The notes under the pieces are model-generated. The model was not told where the DNA came from. It was given only the letters and a program-made list of their open reading frames with translations, and ran no database searches. The position numbers and the translations under genes are program-made. Shown here in pieces: positions 24,180 through 35,465 of a stretch of 64,000 bases of DNA. Each line of letters begins with the position of its first letter. The first letter of the stretch is position 1. The stretch comes from Leucocoprinus leucothites (lineage: Eukaryota; Basidiomycota; Agaricomycetes; Agaricales; Agaricaceae): assembly GCA_013368445.1 (NCBI GenBank), contig JAACJO010000001.1, forward strand, positions 3,286,001 to 3,350,000, written 5' to 3'.

Positions 24180-26656
24180 TGCCTCTTGCGCAACGTCAGA
24201 TGGACATGAAGCTTGGTAGAAACTCCGAGGAGGAAATGCAGAGAAACCGGGGACTCTTTGGACTTGTCATCTGGGAAGAAATCTGCAACCCAACCCTGAA
24301 GTGCCCAGTAATGTCCTCATCCACGATAGATAAAGTTCGAAATGTGCCTGCTGGTGGCTTATCGACAAGCCTGACGAGCAATTTGTTCGAGGCGCCTATC
24401 ATTCAATCAGTATTTGACGAGAGTGCAAAAGATTGAGGCAACAAACCTCGGTGCTTAGCCAATGAATGAATGAGGAAAAATATCCGGGGGATGGATCTCG
24501 TAATTTTTCAAAGTCAAAAGATTCCATTTCTTCCATAAAAGGCATTAAATCCTCGTTCTGCAGAACACCGGCGGCCAACCAGGGAACCATCGGGCAAACT
24601 GATGAATGTGGGCATTTACTAAGAGGACAAAGCCGAATTTCAAAAGTTAGTCAGGAACTATCAACTGTATAACGATCATACTGACCGTTGGGAGATGTAT
24701 TGTTATTTTTTCCCAGCCATCGAAGACACCGAACAGCAGAATTGAGGTTGTCAGTGTCCCTGCGTATGTGAAATTTGCCTGAACGAGCGGGATCCCGGAG
24801 ATAATCGGTAAAGGAAGCATGGTAGAACTGGAGAGCTTTTGAAGAAGCTTCGCTCGGAGGGGGAACGCAGAGCACCGAGTGTAAGGGTCTGAGTGCTCCG
24901 TAGTATGAAGCTTGAGTAAGGAGGAGATAATCAGCCTGATCACAAACAAATTTCAGATACAAGCCGTCCCGGTAGTTTAGGCTTGCGCTCAAAATCTGCA
25001 TTGTTACAGGCAGGACAGCGGCCGGTACGTCAGAGAGAACCCGACCGTAGAGGCGGTCAAGGGCTTCGAGTGGGTTAATCTGAGTGCCTCCATCAACTCC
25101 AAGACCGGAAGCTATCCTAGTGCAGATCCGGAGTTGTTTCTCTGGATCACCAACTTCTTCGTCTCCGATAAACCGGGCCATAAAAGATACATAACCAAGA
25201 TGACCGGATGCTGCCTTACAAAGACGGTCTACATCCTGCCTCGATGGCCAGTCGGCGGGTAGAAACCCTTCATACTGCTTGCGGACTTTTGCAAGTTCCC
25301 CTTCGAGAATGTGCCTTGCATCGGCTTGCGCTTCGGCGTTGTTGATAGGAATCTCCTTTTTCTCGCAGGCAGCAGGAAAGTCAACATCAGAAACTATGGT
25401 TCTGAAGTGCCATTCTGGACGACTGTAAATCAACCAGAGTAATGGGAATTGCCTGATTCGTCCGGCGTGATCAAGGAGGAGCTGGACAAGCTCGCATTGG
25501 GCCTCTGTGCCCTTGCACTCATCCAAGCCGTCGAGTATGATCAACAGGGGATCTTGGAAAGAGGTGTCCGAAGCAGTTGCGATGAGCTGGAATGGCTCAA
25601 TGATGAGCTTGTTGAACTGGGTAGAGCGAGTTTTGTCCAGGATCAAGGGATCATCCACCAGGCGCTGGTTGACAATCTGTTTGTAGGTATTGTTCCTTAT
25701 CGCGAGCTGGTAAGCGAGCGTCGGAATGACGGTTGTGGGGTCGTTAATCTGCCCTGGGCGGGAGAAGAAGAATGTCCCCCAAGATGCCCTGTTCTCTCCA
25801 GCTCCTCCGCAATGCTCTGTGCGATAGCAGATTTCCCGATTCCTGCTGGGCCCATGTACCACAACAATCTCTGTTGTCGATCGGGATTGCCACGCCATTG
25901 TAGAACATCATTTCTCAGTGACACTCGAGTGTCTTCGCTACATCGAGGTGGGTACTCTCGATAATATGAGTCGTGTATCGCTTCAGGCCGTCCTTTCTCG
26001 ATGAGTCGCTGCAATACTACGAGCCTGGTCAGGTTAAAGCTGGGGTTTGTAAAGAATAGCCTACCAGGTTGATTGGAATGGCTTGTGCCAACCATGTTCA
26101 CGTCAAGTCTGTTGACAATAAAGTGACTTGAGTTGGCGAAGAGGTTTGATGTGGGGTGAAAGTTGAATGCTGTAGAGTCACCGGTGAGAAGGTGATCGTG
26201 TTCTCATAGGCACCTGGTAGCTTACCTGTGCCATGCTGACTCTGATCTCTCGCCTCCGTGCCGGATTGTTGAGAGCCTTGCGGTAATGCCTGCAGAGCAT
26301 TCGATGAGAAATCCGGGTGTCGAGTCTGGGAGGTAATCTCCTGAACCGTTGATGAGTGGCTCGGTGCTGAGAGCATACTATCAGTGAAAGGCGACAAATC
26401 ATACGAGACAATCGGAGTACTTGCCCTTGCCACGATCTGTTGGATTGTCCTCGGCAGGGTGAGCAATCCCGCTGGCATCGACAATGTCCCTCCGATCGTT
26501 GGATAAAAGCTGTAGGGGTGTCTCTTGGTGCTTGGTAAAATCTGTTGTTGGTATGTTTGCACCATCATCTTGGGCTCCCGGAGGATAGGCTCCTCGATCG
26601 CTTTCCGAGAATCTGGCTCTAGCACGAATTCTCACAAATATTGCTTTCAGAGGCAT
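24180..26656 (-). pseudogene. NACHT-domain NLR, copy 4, frameshifted
   Basis: Same five-exon layout: about 24180..24390, 24438..24618, 24686..26169, 26226..26366 and 26425..26656, with splice sites preserved. Single-base deletions relative to copy 3 occur in a C run at about 25776-25780 (between P-loop and Walker B) and in TTT near 24587 (fourth exon). Two more lie in GG near 24390 and CCCC near 24295 (last exon). The first truncates the product soon after the P-loop. P-loop GPAGIGKS and LLIILDGLDEC remain readable in their own frames. All four changes shorten short homopolymers, so sequencing error cannot be excluded, but four in one gene against none in its sisters favours decay. Confidence 0.8.
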
Positions 26657-26742
26657 AGTGGGAGAGGTGGATAATGGCAGGAGGCACGTTGCTTGGCGTC
26701 TATCTGCCAGTGGGAAGCTTTGCTGTATTGCACGTTGTTGAG

Positions 26743-26761
26743 CCAAAAATATACGACATCA
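26743..26761 (-). promoter_or_regulatory. Putative promoter of NLR copy 4
   Basis: Minus strand reads TGATGTCGTATATTTTTGG. The TATA-like block is kept, but the CRE-like hexamer is changed from TGACGT to TGATGT, the only copy with that change and also the only one with a broken reading frame. Confidence 0.4.
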
Positions 26762-27469
26762 GCTCACAGGCGCCCAAATGATTACCGAATGAGATTGACA
26801 CAGAAAGCTGGTCAGTCAATCATCGCTGAGGTCGTACATTTTTCTAATGAAAGGCTTGGTGATACACCACTTGGTCTCTTGCCAGTCAGAGCATGACACC
26901 GGTGCGCAAACATGGTTGATTGTGTTTAATATCTTGTACATAGGTAATACATACCTGGGTCTGGCGGCTGGTTATGAAAGACGCTTGCTGGAATCATTCC
27001 GTCCGAAACTCCTGACTTTAGCCTAGGCGCATATCCGGAACTCTCGACGATATCCCTTCTCCCAGTCTCCCCTCTCCGTGGCACGTATCAATCTTGTTGG
27101 TCCCCACTTTCTACCCCAGAACGGGCCAGGAAATTGTCCCCACTTGCGACGCTTCTGGCAAGAAAACACAAGTAAGCGTATGCCCAGCTGAAATCAGTGC
27201 AACATGGTAGACGTACAACATTATAGTAAGTTTCCACCTTTACCTCCCGAGCCTTTCGACTCGCGGATTATTTTGTTCCGTTGCAGTCAACCATGAGCCT
27301 CCCGCCGAGGGCCATATCCTTTGAGTGATCCCAAATGACTTTTGGTGAGTCGCCCTCGTCTTCTGTATTCTTTCGCGATATGTGCTGTTCGACCGGTGAG
27401 GGGCCACGGAGCATTCGCTACAGTATTTAAACAGAGTTAGTCGCAGATAGATTCGCCAGTTGAGTGGAG

Positions 27470-28140
27470 AGATATACCATGTATTTGTCCACACCTTTCC
27501 TGACACAATCTTCTTCCCTTTACTCCGTTTCCTATCCCTATCTGAGAATCCCCATCGTGAGCCACCTCATTCACAACGTCGATAGCTCGTCTTTTCTTTC
27601 CGGCCACCTCGTCGGCTATCCGTTGCTCTCTCTCTGCGGGAGTTCCAGTCCAGAGGCTGTTGTCGCCCTTACCAGAGGCCCACTTGTTCGTACAAACTGA
27701 CGCGCCTTAAGTTTGGTCATGTCAAGGTCTATGTTGTTCAAATTCATAAGAACTTGGCTAATGGTAGACCGGTGCGAACTTCCCACTTGGTGAATCCGGC
27801 ATCCAGTCTTGGCATTTAGAGCTTTCGGCTCCCTGGCTTTTTCCTCATTCCGTACCCGTCATTCATCTCTCGCCATGAGCGCTGCTACAGCATCCTTCTC
27901 CTGCACGGCCCTGGAGGCCCGAAGGAAGGGGTTGAGGGCCGAACTCGTGGTCATCGGAGGTAGTAATGCCAAGGATGAGAAGGCCCCATAGTGCAATGTG
28001 GTGGATCGGAAACAGGTGCTGTGGGCGGTTTATGTGGAGGTGGCTTAAGCTATTGAAGTTAACGTATTGGATCGTTGGGCGAGAAGTTCCGGGGGAAGGA
28101 GGGGCCATAGTCGTCGCCGTCGTCGCCATCTTCCTCTTCC
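27470..28140 (-). pseudogene. GPALPP/DUF3752-type gene remnant, unit 4
   Basis: Minus-strand pieces: DGDDGDDYGPSFPRNFSPND (about 28140-28075), then DDHEFGPQPLPSGLQ (about 27955-27915) carrying a second GPxxLP motif, then EKDAVAA and KAREPKALN near 27830, then NIDLDMTKLKARQFVRTSGP near 27700, and finally KGVDKYMVYLSTQLANL near 27470. The order matches the family, but stops and frame changes separate the pieces. Confidence 0.55.
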
Positions 28141-28375
28141 AACTTATCTCGGTTACTTTGTTGGAACGGGGCGGGAGATATCCGAGCTGAATGAAGCTCC
28201 GATTGGGGCTAAGTTATGGCAGAATGATCCGGCCGACACATGCCCCAGGAAGCAGTGCTAGGTGGTTAGCGCTCACGTCCAGTCAGCTTCTGGTGAGGGT
28301 CTATCTGGTCGTGATTAACGTGGGTTGAGAGGGCGTGGTCTTATCTGTTGTCAGCTGATCTCATCTTGACTGGAG

Positions 28376-30635
28376 GTAACACTAGCCATCATTGTTTGAG
28401 CCAATCCATCTTTTGTGAGTCGACTCTGCCCTCTCCAAAACCATTATCCCCTGTTTTTGTATCGTCGTGAAGGTTGAGAGGGGGTGGTGCGCGGGGTAGC
28501 ACGAGAGATGTAGAGCCGGGCGTGCCTTTTGGTAGAAGCTCGCCAGATGACTGCGGATGGGCACTCAGGTCGGCCGTTGCTGTGGTTGTACTAAGCATAC
28601 CTGAGGACTCGCCAGGACTGCGGCTGAGAGAATAGGCGCGTGAATGACCGCCCATATGGCTGCATGTGCAACACAGATGTACCGGTGGGGGATATGGTGA
28701 AGGCGACTAGGAGAGTTGGTATCTAGCGGTGAAGATGTGGGAGGCTGGTGTTTGGTGTACATAGCGAATGGAACCCTTTTCCTTTCCCTTGTCTAGTGTC
28801 CTCCCATTCGCCATACTCCAATTTCTATTTTCCCCGCCAGGTACGCTCCCAAAAGTAATATCAGCCTTTTCCTTCTCCTTCCCTTTCAGGTTGGCGGTGG
28901 CCTCCTTTCCTGCCCTGGGATTGGCTACTCCAACAAACACAATTATTTCCTGCGTTTTGATGTTGTTTTAATAGTTGTCTGGTTTTCCACGCGGATGTAC
29001 CGATGCTGCCATTCTGCTTCTCGTATCTATACATCTCCTCTTGTTCCGCCGCTTAGAAAACAGCCATCATACTCATCATTACACCGGCATTCTTGTTATC
29101 GCAGTTAGGCGGGTATTGTGAATGCCAGTATTGTTGGTATATTGTCGGGTTTGTGGATGCTGACGCATTTGATGAGTTGGTACTAGGGGCAGTTGAAGAA
29201 ATTCAAAGACTATGATATGTTTGTGCTTTGGTCGGCCACTTTGGATGAGATATGGCTGCAGAGCCGGAAGGGGTACTAGGGCTATTAGGATTCATAGGGG
29301 TAGTAGTCGCTTTTGGCATCGCTGGCATTTCTGTCAACCCCTTGCTTCGTCGCATCACTGACCACAGGCCCTTGCCCCTTCTTCGGACTTTGCCCAATGG
29401 CGCTATTACCACTAGGTGAAGCCGTTGTAGCTCAAGTTGTTTCGGTAACGAGGTCCGAAAATACGACCAAATAGCCGCTAAGTGAGTTTGAAACCATCGA
29501 AGAGCCACTGGATCCCATTGCTTACGGTCGCTGTGGTGCGACCTTGAACTTGGCTTTGTCCTTGAATCTCTTGACTGGTAGAACCGGGACTGCCTGAAGA
29601 TGGTCCAGAACGGGCTTCGAAGGTCGGTCAACCTTTACTGAGTGAATTAGAGCGCGAGGGCATACGAGTTGATGGGACGGCAATTCGTGTAGACGGTGAA
29701 CGTGAAGGGGTGGGTTCTGATGGACTATTACCAGAGCCCCTGGGTAGGCTATCACTGGCTGCTGGTTAAGCCTTCATCGAGGAAGGTGATGGCTGGGCGG
29801 GTTTAGGGCTCTTGTTGTTATCAGCGTTTGAGCTCAGGTTTGGATGATGACGAGAGGGAGAGCGATCGATTGTAGCTACATTGTCTCGGAGAGCGCGGCG
29901 GCTGACTTTACCAACTGTAGTTGGTGTACTAGCCACATATACCATACTGGATATGGTGACGGGGGAAGTAAGAGAGGCTCTACATGAAGACTTTGTGTAG
30001 GACACGCCTTGTGTCCATTCGTTGTTGCCCTCATCGCCATCTTCGTTGGAGTAGCTGTTCGGAGAGAGAGAGCGCCCGGTGAGAGGTTGAATGTCGTGAT
30101 ATCCGGTCACCGTTGTTGTTGGGAGGCACTATCCGGTTTCGAACTGATGTTACGTGAGCGTTCAGAGGCGATCCTTCAGCAGGAGCGGTGGCGGAGCGAG
30201 AGCAGTGAACGTCGCGGTTGACGCAGACACAGAAGAAGTAGCAGTGGAATAAAAGTCATGAGATGAAGAAACACGGGTCATTGAAGAGCCCTGAATATCC
30301 ATTTATAATTCAAACAGCCAAATTGAGAATCACTCTAGCCAAGATGGAAATATAACCCCAGGTTGGAGACTATCCACACTTTGACAAGTTGTCTCTGTGA
30401 ATACACGACTCGGAAGAGCAGCCCACAGTTGACGATGTTGAGCTGACACCGGTAGCGCTAGGGTTGAGATCATCCTTCTCAGGAGAGGTAGAATAATGGC
30501 TGTTCAAAGTAGAACCTAGATCAGACTGGGATTGACCTGTGAGCTTTCTCGGCAGTGAAGCGAAGCGTACTTGGCTTTTCTTGTGGAAACTTGGTAGAGT
30601 AGGACTTGGTAGCCTCAAGTTAATCTAATCTTGTC
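28376..30635 (-). other. Unit-free spacer with Ser/Pro-rich open stretches
   Basis: This stretch between units 4 and 5 has no counterpart in the other units. The minus strand carries several low-complexity open segments: an 82-aa stretch at 30370-30618, a Ser-rich one at 29766-30110, SPSEPTPSRSPSTRIAVPS-like text near 29700, and an 88-aa stretch at 28389-28655. Together they look like the disordered part of one decayed or multi-exon regulatory gene, but I could not join them with consistent splice sites. No known domain was seen. Confidence 0.3.
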
Positions 30636-30929
30636 TGGTGGCATTTTCTCCCACGACCTCTTACTCTCTCGTTCTCGTCGCCAATTCGCCATGCCTCCCA
30701 TCCTGTCTTGCCTTGTCTGGTCTGCCCAAACAGACGCATTCCCAATGTAGTACACGGCTGTAACACCTATTCTAAATATAGCCAACCCTCCTGCAGAAAC
30801 CCACGTCATTCTCCAAGTACCAATCTCAAGTGACCCCACACCAGTTGTGCTCATACCAAGCCTTGCCTTCAACATTGTCCGTCAACTATCACAATCACCA
30901 GGTCCCTCTCGCAGCGCTTCTACTCGTTC

Positions 30930-31775
30930 GAAGGGAACGTTTACCCCTGGGCCATTTGATGACCGAATACCACCGCCTACCTTATCCATCACTTTTGATG
31001 AAGTAGACAAGCGCCAACACTGGCAGGAGTCATGACAGTGAAGGTATTCGATTGGGTTCGTCATTCTGTTGCTCCACAACGCTGAACACACACGATCAAG
31101 GTCGCTCACTCCTAGTTCCGACTCATCCTTCGATCTCTCCCAGCCACATACACACCTTCTCTTGCGACGGAAAGTGTCGCCTAATGCAGAGGAAGATGGG
31201 AGTGAACTAATTCCGTCTCCGTCTCCTTGCCGCGCGCCGACTGGTGCTTTCGGATCATCACTACGACTCTCACCTCGCAACTCGCCATGAACTTCTCCAG
31301 GTGTATCACCGAAACCATATCCTAGTCCTAGTCCGAATACTTCGAGTTTGTGTCTGCATCCCAACAGTGCTGCAATGGTATTTCAAGAAAAGCTAGCGAC
31401 GTTTCAACACCACCACAGTCTGGAGCGCCAAACGCCACAAGCGAATTAACCACGACCACTTTCCCTGACCCTACGGCTCCCCACTATGCGCAAGTCCTCC
31501 ACAAACTCCGAGACTGTGGCATCGCCAAATACCAATGGTGATAATGACATGGTACCGAATACACCTGTATCTCCATCAACTCTGTCCTCCATGGCGAGCA
31601 ATCAGCCTAGGTCTCATATCGCTCCTTCCTCACCCAAGTTCCTATCGCCTCCGAAGACTGGCCGAAGATTATATTTTGGATTACCATTTTTGAAGGCGGG
31701 TGAAGTTATCAAGGGCGCGGGTGCGGAAGCATCGGGAAGTGCGAGTTCGAATGGAAGAGATGGATTACATCTTAG
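30930..31775 (+). pseudogene. Decayed Ser/Pro-rich gene remnant, copy 5
   Basis: Visible blocks: GTFTPGPFDDRIPPPTLSIT near 30930-30990, RRKVSPNAEEDGSELIPSPS (about 31165-31220), HIAPSSPKFLSPPKTGRRL (31615-31670) and FGLPFLKAGEVIKGAGAE (31675-31730). Stops separate the first blocks. The last is open from 31486 to about 31775 and runs into non-homologous sequence. Confidence 0.45.
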
Positions 31776-31986
31776 TGAATCCCTGAAAGACGCGTGGTCT
31801 GCTGTTGTTGGCGCTTTATTTTATACACTCTTTGCCTCTGACCTCATTCTTCACTTCGCTTGATGTTTATATAGGCGCATATGTTTTGGATAGAAAAACT
31901 CGGAAGAATTCATCTGTTGTTTTACTTGCAATCCAATACTTTACATCGAATATGATGTTTGTAGGTTACAAGACATGCTGTTACGA

Positions 31987-34468
31987 CTACGCCGCGTGCA
32001 ACGCCATATGGACATGTAGCTGAGTAGAAACTCCGAGGAGGAAATGCAGAGAAAGCGGGGACTCATTGGGCTCGCCATCTGGGAAGAAGTCTGAAACCCA
32101 GACCTTGAAAATTTCGGCATTGAGCTTATGCTCGACAGATAAAGTTCGAAATGTTCCCGCTGGTGGCTTATCGACAAGTCTGACGAGCAGTGTATTTGGA
32201 GGAGCCTATCGTTCAATCAGCATTTGATGAATGCAAAAGGTTGAGGCAACAAACCTGGGTGCTTAGCCAATAAATGAAATGGACAAAACACGAGGGGTCT
32301 GGATCCTGTAATTTCCCAAAGTCAAAAGATCCCATTCCATCCATAAAATTTGTCAAATCCCCGTCCCGCAGGCGATGGGCGGCCCACCAGGGAAACCTCT
32401 GGGCAAACCGAAGAACCCGGGAATTCACTAGGAGGACGCAGTCAAATTTCAAAAGCTTAGTCAGGAACTATCAACTTTATAACCGATGATACTGACCGTT
32501 GGGAGGTGTATTACTATCATGATGTTTACTCAACCATCGAACACACCGAATAGCAGAATCTCTGATCCCAGTGTCCCTGCTTATGTGAAATTTATCTGAA
32601 CGAGCGGGATCCCGGAGATAATCGGTAAAGGAAGCATGGTAGAACTTGAGAGTTTTTGAAGAAGCTTCACTCGGAGGGGGAACGTAGAGCACCGAGTGTA
32701 ATAATCTGAGTGCCCCATAGTATGAAGCTTGGGTAAGGAGGAGATAATCAGTTTGATCTTGAACGTATTTCACCTCACGCCGCTCCCGGCGGTTTAGGCT
32801 TACACTCAAAATCTGCATTGTTACCGGCAGGATAGTGGCCGGTACGTCAGACAGAACCCGACTGTAGAGGCGGTCAAGGGCTTCAAGTGGGTTAATCTGA
32901 GTGCCTCCATCAACTCCAAGACCGGAAGCTATCCTGGTGCAGATCCGGAGTTGTTTCTCTGGATCACCAACTTCCTTGTCTCCGATAAACCGGGCCATAA
33001 AAGATACGTAACCAAGATGGCCAGATGCCGCCTTACAAAGGCGGTCTACATCCTGCCTCAATGGCCAGTCCCCAGGTAGGAACCCATCATACCGCTTCCG
33101 GATTTTTGCAAGCTCCCCTTTGAACAGGCGCCTTGCATCGGCTTGCGCTTCCGCATCATTAACGGAAATCTCTTTTTTCTCGCAGGAAGCAGGAAAGTCG
33201 ACATCAGAAACTGTTGTCCTGAGGTGCCATTCTGGACGACTGTAAATCACCCATAGTAACGGGAATTTCTTGATTCGCCCTGCATGATCAAGGAGGAGCT
33301 GGACAAGCTCGCATTGGGCCTCTGTGCCCTTGCACTCATCCAAGCCATCGAGTATGATCAGCAGGGGATCTTGGAGGGTGCCAGGAGTGGTCGCGACAAT
33401 CTGGAATGGCTCAATGATGAGCTTGTTAAACTGGGTCGAACGATTCTTATTCAGGATCAAGAGATCATCTGCCAGGAGCTGGTTGACGATTTGTTTATAG
33501 GCATTGTTCCTCATCGCAAGCTGGTAAGCAAGCGTCGGGATGACGGTTGCAGGGTCGTTAATCAGTCCTGGCCGGGAGAAGAAGAATGTTCCTCCAAGAT
33601 GTCCTGTTTTCTCCAGCTCTTCCGCAACGCTCTGCGCAATCGCAGATTTCCCAATCCCCGCTGGGCCCATGTACCACAGCAGCCTCTGTTCCCGATTGGG
33701 ATTGCCATGCCACTGTAGAACATTGTTTCTCAGCGACACTCGAGTGTCTTCGCTACAACGAGGTGGGTACTCCCGATAGTCTGAATTGTGTATTGCCGCA
33801 GGGTTTCCTTTCTCGATGAGTCGCTGTAATACTGCGAGCCTGGTCAGGTTGAAGCTGAGGCCAGCAAAGAACGTCTTACCAGGTTGATTGGACTGGACTG
33901 TGTCAATCATATTCACTTGTCCATTGAAAACAAAGCCCTTTGCATTGGCGAAAGAGCCCAAGGAGGAGTAAATGTTAAATGCTATAGAGTCACCGGTGAG
34001 AAAGCGATCATGTTCTCGTAGGTACTTAGTGGCTTACTTGCGCTGTGCTGACTCTGATCTCTCACCTCCACACCAGACTCCTGATAACTCTTCGGTAATG
34101 CTTGCAGAGCATTCAATGAGAAATCTGGATCTTGCGTCTGGGAAGTAATCTCCTGAATCGTTGATGAATGGCTTGGTGCTGAAAACTTACTATCAGCGAA
34201 AGCAGACAAATCATACAAAACAATCAGAGTACTTGCCCTTGCGATGATCTGTCGTATTGTTCTTATCGCGGTAATCTGTCCAGCTAGCATCGACGGTGTC
34301 CCGCTGATCGTTTCGTAAGGGCTGTAGGGGTGTTTCTTGGCGCTTGGTAAGACTTATCGTTGGTATATTTGCATTATTGCCTTGGGCTCTCGAGGTATAG
34401 ACTTCTCGTTCTTTGTCTGAGACCCTGGCTTTAGCCCGGATCCTCTCGAATATTGCTTTCAGAGGCAT
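31987..34468 (-). CDS. NACHT-domain NLR, copy 5, 749 aa
   Basis: Predicted model: complement(join(31987..32205, 32255..32427, 32497..33981, 34038..34178, 34237..34468)), 2250 bp, open throughout. P-loop GPAGIGKS is at about 230-237, with Walker B LLIILDGLDEC. Its NACHT core shares LILNKNRSTQFN and FQIVATTPGTLQDP with copy 2. The region after NACHT (NRRERREVKYVQDQ) and the start of exon 3 (FANAKGFVFNGQVNM) match copy 1. The last exon ends HMALHAA and the stop is at 31987-31989. The first intron (34179..34236) is GC-AG. The coding frame is intact. Confidence 0.87.
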
Positions 34469-34546
34469 AGCAGGAGAGATGGATAATGGAAGGACACACG
34501 TCGCTTAGCGTCTATCCGCCGGTGAAAGGTTTGCCTGGTCACTGGG

Positions 34547-34565
34547 CCAAAAATATCCAACGTCA
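34547..34565 (-). promoter_or_regulatory. Putative core promoter of NLR copy 5
   Basis: Minus strand reads TGACGTTGGATATTTTTGG, about 80 bp upstream of the start. This is one of the last conserved blocks before the array edge. Confidence 0.42.
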
Positions 34566-34670
34566 ACCACAGGCGCTCAAATATTCACCGAATGTGAATG
34601 ACACGGAAAGGCGGATCGGTCTGTCACCGCTGAGGTTGTATTTATCGGAGGAAAGGCTTGGTGATACTAA

Positions 34671-35465
34671 ACAAAAGTTGGTATGAGTAAAATGCCAGCT
34701 TGATGAAGAGATACGGACCAACCGCGAAACCCACTGACGAACAGAGCCAACGGTCTTCCAAGAGTGAAAGTCATTGAGGTGAGAAATAAATATGTTCCTC
34801 TCTGAACTCAGATGATGGACGGTGATGTTAAAAATGCATGACCAGCGCTTGCATACTATGTATGGTTCGAAGGTCTGATGGGCGACAAGGTCGGACGAAC
34901 ATTTGTATCTCGGCTTCCGCTTGCACGATTGCCATGAATTTGGGAAATCATATTTTTTTACATCTTCGGTACATATTGCGCGCATTTTGAAATTGAGTGA
35001 GCGTGGAGAACAGCAGAGCCGGCCAAAGTCATTCTCAGTCACTATAGCCGACAGGAACGGTGTCGGAGTTTAAATCTACATTTAGCACCTATACGAGCGT
35101 CAATTCTATCTTAAAACTGATCTCATCAACTGTCGGAGGCTGAAATGAGGTGATGGGCTGCCAAAGATTACCGGCGTGAGAGTAAAACTCTACTCCTTCA
35201 AGTCAGAGTCATCGCTGGCGTCCTCGTTTCCTCTCTCTTCAGTCCTAGGATGTGCGTGTGATGCAGCTGTCAATGTTATCAACAGCTGGGGCATCCAAGG
35301 CACACGAAATACTCCCCATTCAGGAGGAAACCCAGAGGGTGCGTGGTTCTCTCCAGAACAGGAAATGAAGAATTCTCATGTAGAAATAGGCGATCATTAC
35401 AAAGATGCCATTCAAGGAGTTCTCATACCTAGGATACAACATCTTCAAGACAATCTCTCTTCATA
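34671..35465. other. Intergenic, promoter side of the alpha/beta hydrolase gene
   Basis: No convincing gene. An open minus-strand stretch at 34563-35042 has no recognisable domain and overlaps the array edge and promoter. The 5' region of the hydrolase gene presumably lies in the last few hundred bases, but no clear TATA box was found. Confidence 0.35.

Larger units (their letters stand above)
30636..34670. repeat. NLR array unit 5 (right edge of the array)
   Basis: The shortest unit: a plus-strand remnant, an intact NLR and its promoter. Similarity to unit 4 fades at about 34670, shortly upstream of the NLR, so neither the DUF3752 nor the dynamin piece is present. The array ends here. Confidence 0.72.

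Noticed and set aside
33284..33718. Open plus-strand frames antisense to the NACHT exons (also 25449-25964, 10877-11068, 4731-4958)
   Set aside because: They mirror the conserved NACHT coding strand, differ in extent between copies and have no splice signals or domains of their own.
34563..35042. 159-codon minus-strand frame
   Set aside because: It overlaps the array edge and the promoter block of NLR copy 5, and shows no motif or splice context.
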